The notes under the pieces are model-generated. The model worked only from the letters and a program-made list of their open reading frames with translations. It did not search any database and had not been told where the DNA came from. Positions 33,696 through 44,669 of a DNA stretch of 64,000 nucleotides are shown here, piece by piece (the stretch's first letter is position 1; every line of letters starts with the position of its first letter). Made by a program: the position numbers and the translations under genes. Source of the stretch: Sphaerulina vaccinii (Eukaryota; Ascomycota; Dothideomycetes; Mycosphaerellales; Mycosphaerellaceae); contig JAKUDP010000001.1 of assembly GCA_022570795.1 (NCBI GenBank), positions 1,798,001 through 1,862,000 on the forward strand, in the 5' to 3' direction.

Positions 33696-33757
33696 CAACA
33701 TCGACATCGACATCAACATCGACATCAACCTCAACATCGACATCAACCTCAACATTA
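33696..33757. repeat. Hexanucleotide microsatellite (ACATCG/ACATCA)
   Basis: Imperfect repetition of ACATCGAC, ACATCAAC and ACCTCAAC hexamers lies in the promoter or 5' UTR region of the gene at 33878. Read in one frame it gives alternating Asn/Asp and Ile, but no gene is supported there. Confidence 0.7.
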
Positions 33758-33877
33758 ACCGTTCTTCAGCCTGGCACGCTCAACAACAACATCACATCTC
33801 GAAGCATTGTAAGTCGATCGCCATACTGCTACGGACCTGTACTATAGCTAACAAGGCTGATCAGCACACCGACCACG

Positions 33878-35173
33878 ATGGCTGTGATAGGCACCGTCTT
33901 GGTCAACGAGAAAGGTTGGCTGTCCGTTGCTCAAGATACTCTAGCTGGCAAGCCTGTCTTTTTGAAGCTCAGTGAGCGCACCCCAGGCTCCGGCCACGTC
34001 CGTTTAACCCACACGGATGGGGATCATCGTAGGACGGCTGAGCCCATACACTCTGACAATTTTGAGCTCTACGGCAACAATCTGGCCATTATTGGACCTC
34101 TCACATGGAACAGCAGTCGAAGCGATGATGCGAACAGCTGGCGAACCCGAGCCAAACGAAGCAATCTGCTTAAAGAACTAATTCGTACAACTTTCAAGGT
34201 CAACGAGCAAGCCGAGACTGTGCCCTCCGATGCGTTCACCTTCTACGCCGCAGAAACTTACGAAGATGATGCAGCACTACTGTCAGCTGACGATGGGCGC
34301 ATGTCGCTAGCTTCGACATGGTATCAGGACTTTGTCAGCCTTCGTCCCGTGAAAAGAAAGCGAAGCAGTGGAGCGAAAAATGCAGAAGACAAGAAGAGAC
34401 GAGGGAAGCGCTTGCAGACCTCCAAGGCGAAGGCGTCTGACCCGAAATCCTCTCCTCAACGAGCAGCCGGCAATGCAGCCCCAAAGCATGGCACCGGCGC
34501 CATGCCGCCACCCAAGAAGCAGCGAGCGACTCTGAAGCGACCAGCTGACGCTGTAATGCAAGGCGCTGGACGTATAAGCCCGTTGTTACTGGAACCCTCC
34601 CGAAGTGGATTGGATCGTGGTGCTTCTCCGGCTATGGACACATCTGCTATGCTCCCGCTGTCATTGGCCCACACTGCAGAGGCAAAAAGGGGCTCGATAG
34701 CACGTTCTGAGAGCGATCAAGACGAGCAGTCATCGTTCAGGGCATATGCTAAGCCTGCTCCATTATGCATTGGTGCAACATCTGCCAAGGAGCGTCCCTC
34801 CAATCATGCCTGGGAGGGACAAACTCATGCTCATCTCTTCAGTGGTCTACCATACACTACTCTACCAACGCAATCCTTCAGCGAGCAGGGATGGTCTCAG
34901 GCGAATATCACCGGCCGTAACGTAGGCACCGAGTCTGGCTACGATGCAGGCGCGGACTTCAAGATCGAGCCAGACAAGATTGTGGGAATGTCAGAATCTA
35001 ACCCCATACCTGTTGATGATCGACTATCGACATCACCTGGTACGACGGCTAAGCAGCTCGGTAGCGCCGAGGACAGCCTGGACGAAGAACTCCTCGACCT
35101 CCAGTTAGAGGAGATTAGGCTTCGTATAATGAAGAAGCAACTTGCTAAGAAGAAGGCGGCTGGATTTGCATAG
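33878..35173 (+). CDS. Hypothetical Lys/Ser-rich nuclear-type protein
   Basis: Single exon, 431 residues. Residues 1-130 look globular (GTVLVNEKGWLSVAQDTLAG, FELYGNNLAIIGPL, LLKELIRTTFKV). A strongly basic segment at about 160-225 follows (PVKRKRSSGAKNAEDKKRRG and PPKKQRATLKRP), with several nuclear-localisation-like clusters. After a disordered Ser-rich middle the C-terminus ends in an amphipathic helix (LLDLQLEEIRLRIMKKQLAK) that could form a coiled coil. The combination suggests a chromatin- or nucleic-acid-associated protein, but no domain is recognised. A hexanucleotide repeat lies just upstream. Confidence 0.6.
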   Translation: MAVIGTVLVNEKGWLSVAQDTLAGKPVFLKLSERTPGSGHVRLTHTDGDHRRTAEPIHSDNFELYGNNLAIIGPLTWNSSRSDDANSWRTRAKRSNLLKELIRTTFKVNEQAETVPSDAFTFYAAETYEDDAALLSADDGRMSLASTWYQDFVSLRPVKRKRSSGAKNAEDKKRRGKRLQTSKAKASDPKSSPQRAAGNAAPKHGTGAMPPPKKQRATLKRPADAVMQGAGRISPLLLEPSRSGLDRGASPAMDTSAMLPLSLAHTAEAKRGSIARSESDQDEQSSFRAYAKPAPLCIGATSAKERPSNHAWEGQTHAHLFSGLPYTTLPTQSFSEQGWSQANITGRNVGTESGYDAGADFKIEPDKIVGMSESNPIPVDDRLSTSPGTTAKQLGSAEDSLDEELLDLQLEEIRLRIMKKQLAKKKAAGFA

Positions 35174-35639
35174 AGCATAAGTGCAGCAGACGGCGCATAA
35201 GGCAGGAGCCGTGGACTGGAGATAGTGTAATCCAGGTATAGTTCTATAACTATAGGCTTGTAGCGATAGCAGAGAGGCATACGGACTCCCCAGCTAGTAT
35301 TTATGGTAAGTGTCTGGTATCACCTCCACCCACAGAAGCTCACTAAGCTGTTGCACAACCAGACAGCGCGTGGAAATCATAGCATGGAACTTCACAGAGC
35401 CTGCTGGGATTCTATCTACCCTGCTTACTGCAAGCTTGTGCAAGCTTTGAATCGAAAGCTTACTTGCGAAGCTTGGCAGTGGTGGAGATAGTCCGTTGTG
35501 GCGGAAACGTTCTAGGCCATTGGATCTGGTGTGACGCGGCCCTGAAACTCCCAGATCTTCAACCTCAGCTGGAAGAACTGCTGCTCCACGGACCTATCCT
35601 TCAGCATCACAAATCGAGCACGACACAAAGAAACCAAAT
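35174..35639. other. Intergenic, no gene recognised
   Basis: It contains the promoter of the metacaspase gene. A CTTGTGCAAGCTTTGAATCGAAAGCTTACTTGCGAAGCTTG-type stretch near 35440 has three AAGCTT hexamers close together. Nothing else was seen. Confidence 0.4.
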
Positions 35640-36572
35640 ATGAGCCAAGAACCAATCAAGAAGTCCCTCCTCATTGGCATCAACTACACTGGCAGCAAGC
35701 ACGAGCTGCGAGGATGTCAACAAGATGTAGAAAACATGGCCGAGTTCTTGAGGTATCGGGGATACGAGAAGGAGAATCAAGTAGTCCTTCGTGATGATCT
35801 TGGTGGTCCTGCCTATCCATCACATGCTAACATGCTCCGTGCGATGAACTGGCTGGTTTCCAAGCCGGGAACCATGAACTTCCTCCATTATTCTGGACAT
35901 GGTGGGCAGGAACCTGATGACAATCGTTCTACTGGCTACGACGATACAATCTGTCCTGTGGACTTCGAGAGTGCAGGTCAGATCAACAGCGCCACTCTGC
36001 ACCAGGTCTTGGTCAGTGCTCTGCCGCCTAACAGTACGCTGTTTATCGTCCTGGATTGTTGTCACAGTGGCTCTGCAGTCGAGCTGCCATACGTCTATCG
36101 TACAGATGATGATGGAAAGATCTCCATCATGAACAATGTCAAAGCTGGACTCAACCTCGTCATGGAAGCCGATAATCTTCTCGAAGGACGATATGGGCTG
36201 AATAGTGTTGCTGCCGCAAAGCAGATGCTCGGCGATGCAAATAACTTCTTCCAAGGCTTCAGACATCAACATCACGGCCCCGCCGGGCTCGAAAGTGATG
36301 ATACTGGACGAGATTGGAGTCGCGAGCAGAAGTTCGTTACCATGTACTCGGGCTGTCGAGACGAGGAGACGAGTGCAGACGCCTACATCGCTGGTCGGAA
36401 CTGTGGCGCTATGACTTGGGCGTTCCTGGAGACGATGAAGCATAATCGCGATCCGACGTACATTCAGACGTTGCAGGATACGAGGACGAATCTTAAAAGC
36501 AGTCAGTATGCTCAGGTGCCGCAGTTGTCGGTGGGTGTGCAGATGGAGTTGAACCAGCCATTGAGGCTTTAG
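35640..36572 (+). CDS. Type I-like metacaspase without prodomain
   Basis: Single exon, 310 residues. The p20-like part begins almost at the N-terminus (KKSLLIGINYTGSKHELRGC). The catalytic His is H87 in HYSGHGG and the catalytic Cys is C141 in the DCCHSG box. The Asp-rich CPVDFESAGQI loop and the later MTWAFLETM helix complete the caspase-like fold. Metacaspases are Ca2+-dependent Arg/Lys-specific Cys proteases involved in protein quality control and regulated cell death. The usual Pro/Gln-rich N-terminal prodomain of fungal type I enzymes is absent, and no upstream exon with that composition is visible. The gene is on the same strand as the GNAT gene that follows. Confidence 0.9.
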   Translation: MSQEPIKKSLLIGINYTGSKHELRGCQQDVENMAEFLRYRGYEKENQVVLRDDLGGPAYPSHANMLRAMNWLVSKPGTMNFLHYSGHGGQEPDDNRSTGYDDTICPVDFESAGQINSATLHQVLVSALPPNSTLFIVLDCCHSGSAVELPYVYRTDDDGKISIMNNVKAGLNLVMEADNLLEGRYGLNSVAAAKQMLGDANNFFQGFRHQHHGPAGLESDDTGRDWSREQKFVTMYSGCRDEETSADAYIAGRNCGAMTWAFLETMKHNRDPTYIQTLQDTRTNLKSSQYAQVPQLSVGVQMELNQPLRL

Positions 36573-36780
36573 GATATGAATATGGTCATAGAATAGAAAA
36601 GACAATGCTTGCAGTACTTTATCGTCCTCGAGTCAGCGATAATATCTTTGCTGATATTGGTGCAAGGATACCCAACGCTAAGCCCTGTACCTTCCCAGAT
36701 TACAACTTATGCTTTATGCTTCTGATAGTCTCACTTGACTCCTATTCCTGAACATTAACCATCATCGACTGCCTTTGAAG

Positions 36781-37629
36781 ATGAACTCAGATCGAGAATG
36801 GAGCGACGACGAGAGCGACGCGAGTGGCGACTCGCCCATCATGGATGAGAATGGCATTGAGTTCTATTTCTCGCCTGGCTTTCCTTTCGAGCAGAAGCCT
36901 CAGACTCAATGGGTAGTTGGTGTGCGTGCTAATGCCTGCCGGAGGAGCGGTGATGCAACAAGTCCTTCGCCACTGGGATATTCTTTTGCTTTGGTGGTTC
37001 GTCCCGAGTTAATGCCAAAGCCGCAACAAAACTTCAACTCACTTGGTCCAAGTTTTGTAGCAAAGCCGGGTAATAAGGACGATCTTCTAGAGACGACTAG
37101 AATTGTTTTCTCGAAGCTATTCAACTCGAAGACGGGCTGGCTGAAGCGAGATTACAGAGGCATGGGTGTATGGGGCACTGATGATAACGATGGATCCTGG
37201 GTCATGGTTTTCGAACGCTTCTTCGTAGAAGACGTTGCTCGTGGCCAAGGCTTGGGCACAAGACTAGCCGTTCGAATGATAGAGGAGGTCACCAGGAGAG
37301 CAAGACAAGCTGGCAAGTCCGTGATCGTGCTCACTATGCCGGTTCCTCCATCAAAGGAGATCACAGCGAAAACGGCAGGAATGTCCGCAGCCGAAAGACG
37401 AGTCTGGAGTGTAGGGAGCAACCGCTCAGCCACAGCCTTTTGGAGACCTCTCGGGTTCGTTCGACTGGGCGGGACCTTGTTCTACGGCTGGACTAGAAGC
37501 CTGGCACCTCAAGTGGTAACCAAGTCTGCCGTACGATCACAAGATCTGGACAGAGATGCCGAGCTTGACAACCGCTATTGGCACTCGTCTGAAAGATTCA
37601 ACACATGGCTGTCTCATGTGCGTGGTTGA
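36781..37629 (+). CDS. GNAT-family N-acetyltransferase
   Basis: Single exon, 282 residues from ATG 36781. The acidic N-terminal 25 residues are probably disordered. The GNAT core is at about 140-245. Motif A reads ERFFVEDVARGQGLGTRLAV, with the R/Q-x-x-G-x-G acetyl-CoA pyrophosphate loop (RGQGLG), followed by the helix RMIEEVTRRARQAG. Motif B corresponds to SATAFWRPLGFVRLGGTLFY. The C-terminal tail is polar. The acceptor substrate cannot be predicted. Confidence 0.8.
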   Translation: MNSDREWSDDESDASGDSPIMDENGIEFYFSPGFPFEQKPQTQWVVGVRANACRRSGDATSPSPLGYSFALVVRPELMPKPQQNFNSLGPSFVAKPGNKDDLLETTRIVFSKLFNSKTGWLKRDYRGMGVWGTDDNDGSWVMVFERFFVEDVARGQGLGTRLAVRMIEEVTRRARQAGKSVIVLTMPVPPSKEITAKTAGMSAAERRVWSVGSNRSATAFWRPLGFVRLGGTLFYGWTRSLAPQVVTKSAVRSQDLDRDAELDNRYWHSSERFNTWLSHVRG

Positions 37630-38171
37630 TCAGATGTGGACTCACATGCTCGAGCAGAGGATGTCTGTGTTCCAGGACTTCCGGGTGACGGACGCAGGGG
37701 CGAGGAATCGAAGCGAGCTAGACTGGCTGGAAGCGTCATAACTTATGCAGATACCCTTCTCTCTGAGAGGTGGAAGGCCTCCAGGACAGAACGATAGAAG
37801 GCGTCGGATGCCTTTGGTGTGCTTGAGAGTCTCATCTCTGTTTCTACTCAAACACCGTTCGCAATGCCAAATGGAACTCTTCTCATCAATCGAAGATTGC
37901 GTCCATAAGTCGAAGGCGTTTGTCCTATGCAGGTTGCCGCATTGCTCGATGCCGGTGTGACCAAACGAAGCTGCATATCGGTTAGTGTTCATGCACTAGT
38001 AGATGCCAAGCTTAATCAAAATCGAACACTGTTTGTCACCTGCTTTCTCCGTCGATAGCGCAACACGTCTCTTCCGCCAGGTTCTTCTCCATTCTCCCAG
38101 ATTCTCTTTCTATTCGTAATACTCTTGACTGTCGTCCGAGTTCAAGGTGGTTGGTGCACTGCATTGACACC
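37630..38171. other. Intergenic, no gene recognised
   Basis: Only short frames without support are present. It holds the 3' flank of the GNAT gene and the promoter of the next gene. Confidence 0.4.
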
Positions 38172-39281
38172 ATGAACTCGACTCGGAGACTGCGATCACG
38201 AGCAGGATCGAGCGTTAGTCCAAACAGCAGTGATCCACAGCCTTCAAGAAAGCGTCGTGACAAGACAGATGGTTCCCTGGCGAACGCTCGAAAGAAGCAA
38301 CAGCTGGAGCCGTCTACCTCAGCGTCCACACCAGCAACGGCGGAGAGCCTTGTGGAGAGCATCAAGCTGGAGGCAGGGCATCTAGACGATAGGAAGCTCT
38401 TTTCCGTTTCTGCCTCTAAGCAGGCAGTGCCAACATTTCTCCGTTCTGCGCCTTCCATGGCGACTCCCGTCACGGCTCTACCAGGACCGAGACCTAAACA
38501 TACGACAAAGTCGAATATGTCTGGCCAAAGAACGACACCGCAGGTGGCCACAGTCGAAGCCGATGTATTCAGATTGAAGGCTGAGGTTAACGAGGAGAGT
38601 GGTGAGCAGGTCGATGAACCGGATGTGGGCGAGCCTCTCGTCAAGCAGTCATTACCACAACAGCCATGTTCGAAAATGCCTGGAGCAACTGGACTCGCCA
38701 AAGACCTCGAAGTGGAGCCAGACATCGGTGGAACTCTAGTCATGCAATCATTGCCACCGGAGGGGGATTCGTCATAGAGACTGGTGTCGCGAACCACAAT
38801 CTATGAGAACTCGAGACTGGTATGGCGGGACTCAGTTTACGAGAGACGCGCTGTCGATCCGATGCAACCCAAGACTGCCCGGTCAGCCAGTTCTCCCGAT
38901 CCATTCAGCCCTCCGACATTACCCATACCACTTCCGCCACCTACACTTGCCCAGCCAGCCATACCACTTCTCCCATACTATGCTCCGCCTCACGATGGCT
39001 GGTACCCGCCGCCTGCCCACCCATCCTATCCCCCACCTCCCGATGACTGGTACCAGCAGCCTGCGTACGCAACATACGGGCATCAATCAACATATCCTGC
39101 ATTAAGTTATGGGTACCCTCCACCATACTGGCATCCCCAGCAAGCGCCCGTGCCGCCATATGCGATGCTGCCCAACTACAGAAGCAACGACGCGGCGTCG
39201 TCACGAGAGCTGGATGCTGGACCGCTACTCGCTCACCAGCCGCCGATCGAAGGGCCTGCCTCGAAGATTTGGAGGTTGTAG
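38172..39281 (+). CDS. Disordered Lys/Ser- then Pro/Tyr-rich protein, frame interrupted by one TAG
   Basis: From ATG 38172 (MNSTRRLRSRAGSSVSPNSS) the frame is open for 201 residues to a TAG at 38775-38777. It then continues in the same frame without a stop for a further 167 codons to 39281. The first part is basic (SRKRRDKTDG, NARKKQQ) and then acidic. The second is strongly Pro/Tyr/Trp-rich with PPHDGWYPPP and PPPPDDWYQQP repeats. Its composition is protein-like and not expected from random sequence. No convincing donor and acceptor pair removes the stop. It may be one gene with a nonsense codon or readthrough, an unrecognised intron, or two adjacent genes. No domain is recognised. Confidence 0.4.
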
Positions 39282-39974
39282 CTCTACGGTAGAGTTACGG
39301 AGCACAAGTGGCGGACTTGCTCTAGTCGGAGGACTTTCAAGGATACCTCTTTGGTGGGGACCGCCGGGGCGTGGTAGGTTACTGCAGAAGTGGAACACAT
39401 TGGTTCCCCCAGAATGCGTATCGCTGGTAAGCAAGCGCACAATCCAGACGCGTGAAGTCTGTAGCACGAGCATCAGCAGCGATGAGATGTAGTATTAGAT
39501 GAAATGGGAGTTCTGGGAAGAGTGAAATGTGAAAGAAGGATAAAGTAGACTGCGTTACCATTCTATGCACATCAGTGTAAGGTGCTGCAGTACGTAGGTT
39601 CACATGACCTGCAGGAGCAGTGTCGTTGTAGTCGCACAGGCAACGTGTGCGATCTAATTTGTGTCCTCATCGACTCGTCCAAGTCCTTACAGAGCAAAAG
39701 ATTGGCCGAATCGTAAGGAAAGCAACTTCATTCATCTTGCATCCTCGGTAGACGTTATTTCTCATTGCAGGGAGAAGTACGCATATGCTTAATGGGATGC
39801 TGTTCGCCAAAGACAGGAGGAACGGAAATGGAGACCTGGAACCAGAATAAGTCGCTGTCATTCTCTGTCATGCTGAGCTGTGCTGTCGCGCCATGCATGC
39901 GTAAGTAGGTAAGTAACTGTATCGCCTCAACGCCTCGCTAAAACCATCCCTCATACATGCCTTGCCTTGCTCGT
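39282..39974. other. Intergenic, no gene recognised
   Basis: Convergent 3' region between the Pro/Tyr-rich gene and BOS1. Nothing was recognised. Confidence 0.45.
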
Positions 39975-40787
39975 TCATCTCAGCCACTTCAACACGAAGT
40001 ATACAAAGATGATGAACACCACCACGCCTCCCCAGAAGATCCACTTATCCTGCTTCGCTCTTCTGTTCACCATGCGAATTGTGTCTCCAGAGATGCCCAA
40101 CGTAGTTCCGATGTCGTACAGCTTTCTCTGGGTGCCTTTCAGCATCTCCCTCTGATCACCCAAGTCACCCAACACAGCTCTCCCACGCTCCAGATACTCG
40201 TCTAGCGTCGTGTTCGCCGAGCTGAAAAACGAGTTCTCCTTCAATGCATGGTCTTCTCGACTTTGATCTGCTCCAAGACCATAAGGTGATTGATATGTGC
40301 TGTAGCTATTCGTTCCAGACGCGCCAGGCGTAAAGTTCGGATTCGAAGTGCGAAAGAGCGGATTTACATTCTCTCCTAGTCCTGATCCTCTCCCTGCGGC
40401 TGCAACGTTTTTGTCTGAGTAGGGATTCTCTGGCGTTTCGCTGCCGCCCCCTGCATAGCCTCGCCGTTGCCCAAAGAGCTCGCTTCGCTGTTCGACATGC
40501 GCTTGTTGTTCGCGCTCGGCTTTCAGTTCTGCATATCTGCTTTTGAACTCTAGCAGATCTGAGCGGAAGTTGGATATGCGTTCGGAGCCTCTATCTTTCT
40601 TTTCGGGGATGAGTTCGCTGTCGAGGGACTTTTGGTAGTCGTCTAATGTGCGCGTGAAACTTGTTAGGAGAGTCGTGATTTGGCCTTGAAGAGCTGCAGA
40701 ATTTGGAGAAGAGTTGGAGGCAAGATCGTCAAGAGAGGAGCGGAGTGATTTGGACTGGCGAAGGGCGGAGTTGTAGAGCGCCGACAT
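39975..40787 (-). CDS. BOS1: BOS1/membrin ER-Golgi SNARE
   Basis: Single exon, 270 residues from ATG 40787. The N-terminal helical domain (MSALYNSALRQSKSLRSSLD, then LLTSFTRTLDDYQ) is followed by a Gly/Ser/Asn-rich linker. The SNARE motif is at about 187-247: NTTLDEYLERGRAVLGDLGD, QREMLKGTQRKLYDIG, TLGISGDTIRMVNRR. A C-terminal anchor WIFWGGVVVFIIFVYFVLKW follows. This is the Bos1/GOSR2 Qb-SNARE acting in vesicle fusion between ER and Golgi with Sed5, Bet1 and Sec22. The linker is somewhat longer than in yeast Bos1. The assignment is firm from the C-terminal half. Confidence 0.9.
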   Translation of the reverse strand: MSALYNSALRQSKSLRSSLDDLASNSSPNSAALQGQITTLLTSFTRTLDDYQKSLDSELIPEKKDRGSERISNFRSDLLEFKSRYAELKAEREQQAHVEQRSELFGQRRGYAGGGSETPENPYSDKNVAAAGRGSGLGENVNPLFRTSNPNFTPGASGTNSYSTYQSPYGLGADQSREDHALKENSFFSSANTTLDEYLERGRAVLGDLGDQREMLKGTQRKLYDIGTTLGISGDTIRMVNRRAKQDKWIFWGGVVVFIIFVYFVLKWLR

Positions 40788-41345
40788 GGTGGCAAAGTCG
40801 TGTTGTTATTGTAGCATCGTGAAAGTGTAGGCAGGAACGAGAAGTGAAGCTGAATGTTTTCTGGTGAACGTGGCTTCCTCGTGATCCCTGTCGCTTGGCG
40901 CGCCTTCCTCGTTTCTAGAGGACGCGACTTCATCCTCAACCAACATCGCAACAACAACTTCTTCATCATATATCAGCTAGCGAGATCTGACTTGCTCGAA
41001 AGGAAGACACATGGCTCTGCAAGCTGTTCGAGAGTGCTCATGACACGAGCCAAGACCAGACATTACACGAACCAAGATCATGCCCACGCCGCGAGCGAAT
41101 GTACATGCGATTGGCCATGCCGCAACAAGTACGATGGCCTGTCTCGAATTGCCAGCTCGGCCTTCTGGACGCGACTTTTCTTGACATGTACACGATCATT
41201 GCCTTGTGACATTGCCTATCTACTACATCTTTGGTCATACTCGGAATACAAGCGACCACAGCTATGAAACAAGAAGAAGAGTGTAGGATTTGCCTGACGA
41301 TCTTGATTCGGTCCTACTCAATATACTCCTGGTTGCAGCCATCGT
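40788..41345. other. Intergenic, no gene recognised
   Basis: It contains the BOS1 promoter and the 3' flank of the peptidase gene. Unsupported short frames only. Confidence 0.45.
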
Positions 41346-44118
41346 TCACCTCCTTTTGTACACGACCTGCTGAAAGCCCTTCTGTGTCTGAAGTAGAGCA
41401 CATTGTGCACTCACAGGCACATTCGGGTAACATCGCCCACTCTGTATTGCTTGCCCCTGCACATCTTTCCTTGCAGCATTTCCGAATGCGTTGACTTGTC
41501 CGTTCAGTGTCGACTCTGGTATACACGTCTGGTATCCCGTACAACGATCGGCGCCTGCGCTACCTCCAATTTTCGCACACAAAGGAGTGCACACGTTTTG
41601 CTTCACACTACTGACACCCGCTTTACATCCACGGCCCGTACAGCTCTGCGTGCAGGGGAAGTCATGACTTTTGCATGTGTATCCCTTGAGGTTGCACATC
41701 TTCTGATCAGGCTGACCTGCACTATTGGTGCAGAATGTTATGGATTGAGGTCCTGAAGTCAGAATGTCGCGGAAGCCGGTAAGGAGTTGATCAGAATCGC
41801 GATCGACGTCAGCGGAAAGTCCTTGCGTGATGTACTCTGCAAATGAGGTGTCCTCAGTACCATCAGAACGTTTTTGCAACTGATTGGCAGCAGGAGACGT
41901 TACGTTAGTGGAGCCAGATACACATAGCGAGGTGTCGTTATATACCGCGTTCCAAACGTCGTGCCAGAGCCTCTCGTAGTCGTTGAAGTTCGCAAGCGTC
42001 CAGTATATCCTACAATCGGCCGGAAGGTAAAGAAATTGATTGGGCACGCCCTTCTGCTGGGGTCGGATCTGATCGCGCAAGTTTACTCCGACAAAGTCCA
42101 CGTACATGCCAGTGTCCTCGACGTAGTCAGCAGTTGCAGCTGTGTCGATGCTCTGAGCTGTGTAAAAGTCGTACTCGATCTGGTCGCCACTATACGCTAG
42201 AGCACCTCTAGAGCCGCTGGCCGCTTGCATAGGACCTTCCTTTGGTCGACCACCGACAGCAACAGTCCGAACACCAGCTTGTTGAGTCATGAGCTCAACG
42301 AACATGGAACAAGTAGAGCCGCAAGTTCCATCAGTGAGAAGAACGATGTTCTCTCGGGTCCAGGTTTGCGTGTTGGGGCATGTATTGCTGTAGAAACAAT
42401 CAGGAGCTTGTACACCAAGCGCTTCATTGTCAAATACTGCACTCGAGAGGTTGTACTGCTGAATCAGAGAGAAGCTATCCTCGTTGTAATTTAACGGGCC
42501 GTAATACTCAGCCCAGGATGTGAAATTGGCCCCAGTCGCGTTGTTGATGCGATCAGTGACCACCCACTCATTGGCAACATAAGTGTCATACTCATCATCG
42601 GATGGCTGTAGTCTCTGAAAGTGAGACGTGATAGTGCTGCCGAGTGTGTTGCCAAGAGGATGAGAGCGCATGCGACTCGTCGCCTTCGGCTTTCCTCTGG
42701 TGGGGAAGAATCGCAGGTACATATCGAATGCCAGTGCTTCAAGCCCGCCAGAATTCTGTTGCAAGTCAATGATGACTTTGCTGGCGTTCTTGTTCGTGGC
42801 ATTGCCGATGAAGTCGATGACGGCCTGGCTGAAAGTATCGATGCCGTCTCCATACTCATCAAAGGTAGGAACGCTAAGGATAGCAGTCGACACATCCTCC
42901 AAGAAGTACCCAGTGAGGTAGCCAGACGTGTAAAGGCCGAGATCTGTTTGATGCATGATAGTGATATTCGGATATGCAGAGCTTATGCTGTGCCAGGACG
43001 TGGTCGGCGCCGTCGTGTCGTTCGTACTGCTACTATTTGTCGGGTGCTGCGCCTGATATCCTGTAATCTGGTTCTGGTATTCGTCGTAGGTAGTCTCCCA
43101 ATTGGCTGGCTCTAAGCCCAAAACAAAGAAGTTATAAAAGTCACCACCTGTCGCTAGAGGTCCTGTATAGCCTGGGCTATTGTATAAGGCAAGCCAATAT
43201 GTTATGAGCGTCGTCCCGTTCTCATACTCGACATCCAGCTCGTCTCCAGGATAAAATGTGGCAGCTCCTGAGAGAGTGTTTGCGCCACTCATTAGCGTTT
43301 GAGCCGGACTGTTCATAAGCTGATTCCAATCTGCGTCTGGTTCTACCATGCCAAATGACTGATCGCGAGCGAACTGTTCCAGCCATTCCACAACTGGTGT
43401 GCCATTGATGCTCTTTAGAGGTGCTATCGGGTAGCCCAATGGCCTCTGTCTGGCGAGGTCGTCTGTAGTGCAATAGCATTAGAATCTTACTGCATAGCAG
43501 GTGGCATGCTTGTAACGACACTAACCCCAATCGTAGACTTTGGGCACTTCTTTGCCATCACTGGACACAGAAACCAAGTAGAAGGGTCTGTCGCATAGTG
43601 TCAGCTATGTCTCATGAGTACACTATGAGTACTGACGCTGCGAAGCTGAATTGGCTCAAAGCCCCAGCATAGAGGCCAACATGACTGTCATGAGTGCCCT
43701 TGATCAGACTCTGGATATCAGCATCGAATGCGTATTGATTGCGATAGTAGCCTGCATCGACTTGTGTCTGTATACGTTGTAATGTTGCAAAGGTGTCAGA
43801 AGCGGGCTGTAGGTAGGTACTCGGTGGTGATCGTAGGAAGGCCGTCGTCGATTGGAATTGCAGTGTTTGGTTGAAATAATTGATGAAACGAGTCGCTACT
43901 GCTTGATTGAAAGGGATACTTTGTAAGCACTCAAGGACGGTCGATGCGTAAAACCAGTAAGACGGATCGGCGAAGTCGTTGTTCGCATCAACAATGTCGC
44001 CACAGGTGGTGTCCAGTGGTTGTGGTGGATCAACGTTGAGATCTGAAGTCGGGATCGTTTGTGCTGTGGTGAGCTGACTCCAGCACAGCGCCAGAAAAGT
44101 AATGACTGTAGTCTTCAT
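41346..44118 (-). CDS. Secreted S41-family (CPAF-like) peptidase
   Basis: Three exons, 44118-43637, 43587-43526 and 43462-41346, product 886 residues. Splices join as GC|A and G|AC, with GTCAGT and GTTAGT donors and CGACAG and CTACAG acceptors. The protein starts with a signal peptide (MKTTVITFLALCWSQLTTAQ). The N-terminal region has HDSHVGLYAGALSQF and a PFYLVSVSSDGKEVPKVYDW segment typical of the fungal family. The catalytic region holds KVIIDLQQNSGG and the serine elbow LLTDGTCGSTCSMF, with Ser in the GSTC turn. A Cys-rich C-terminal tail of about 90 residues with roughly 15 Cys is unusual but consistent with secretion. Many N-glycosylation sequons are present. It is likely an extracellular serine endopeptidase. 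Confidence 0.85.
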
Positions 44119-44669
44119 CGTTCGCCTGCCCAGGAAGTGTGATTGCACAATCCATTTGTCTCAAGGCGGTGCATAGCGATGGCATCAGACTTTTGTCTGT
44201 ACAGAACATAGGGCTCAGCCTGATTGCGCAGTCCATGCTTAATGTTACACAACATCCACCCGCTCAGCTGGCCCACAAAAGCTAATCTAAGCACCACGCT
44301 AGTAGACATTAAGGGCCCGCAATCCACTCGATTGGGTCGAATCTTCCGTCTTCAATCCTTCAGGATGTGACTCCATGCATGTTGCATACCATATTGGCTG
44401 CATGGGCCTTGCAAACTCCACTCTTTGATAGCTGAGCCTGCGGACATGGGGGAAACCTCCTGATACCGCCAATGTTCCGGCACATTTAGCCCACGTTTGG
44501 GCTGTACGTACCTCAGCCGCACGAAGCCATCATGTATCAAATATTGTCCGGTACCTGAGTTTCGATACAAGTTGCATGTATGCACAGCCTCACGCACGAG
44601 AACAAGATACAAAAGCCCCAGCTAGAGTCCTGCATCTGCAGGTAAAAGCATCGCACGAAGAACGCAGTG
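44119..44669. other. Divergent promoter region
   Basis: It lies between the S41 peptidase start (44118) and the NLR-like start (44670). No gene was recognised in the short frames. Confidence 0.45.

Noticed and set aside
33682..33975. Frame giving an Asn/Asp-Ile repeat peptide
   Set aside because: Produced by the hexanucleotide microsatellite upstream of the gene at 33878; no other coding evidence.
41403..43115. Plus-strand frames opposite the S41 peptidase
   Set aside because: Antisense of a well-supported peptidase coding sequence.
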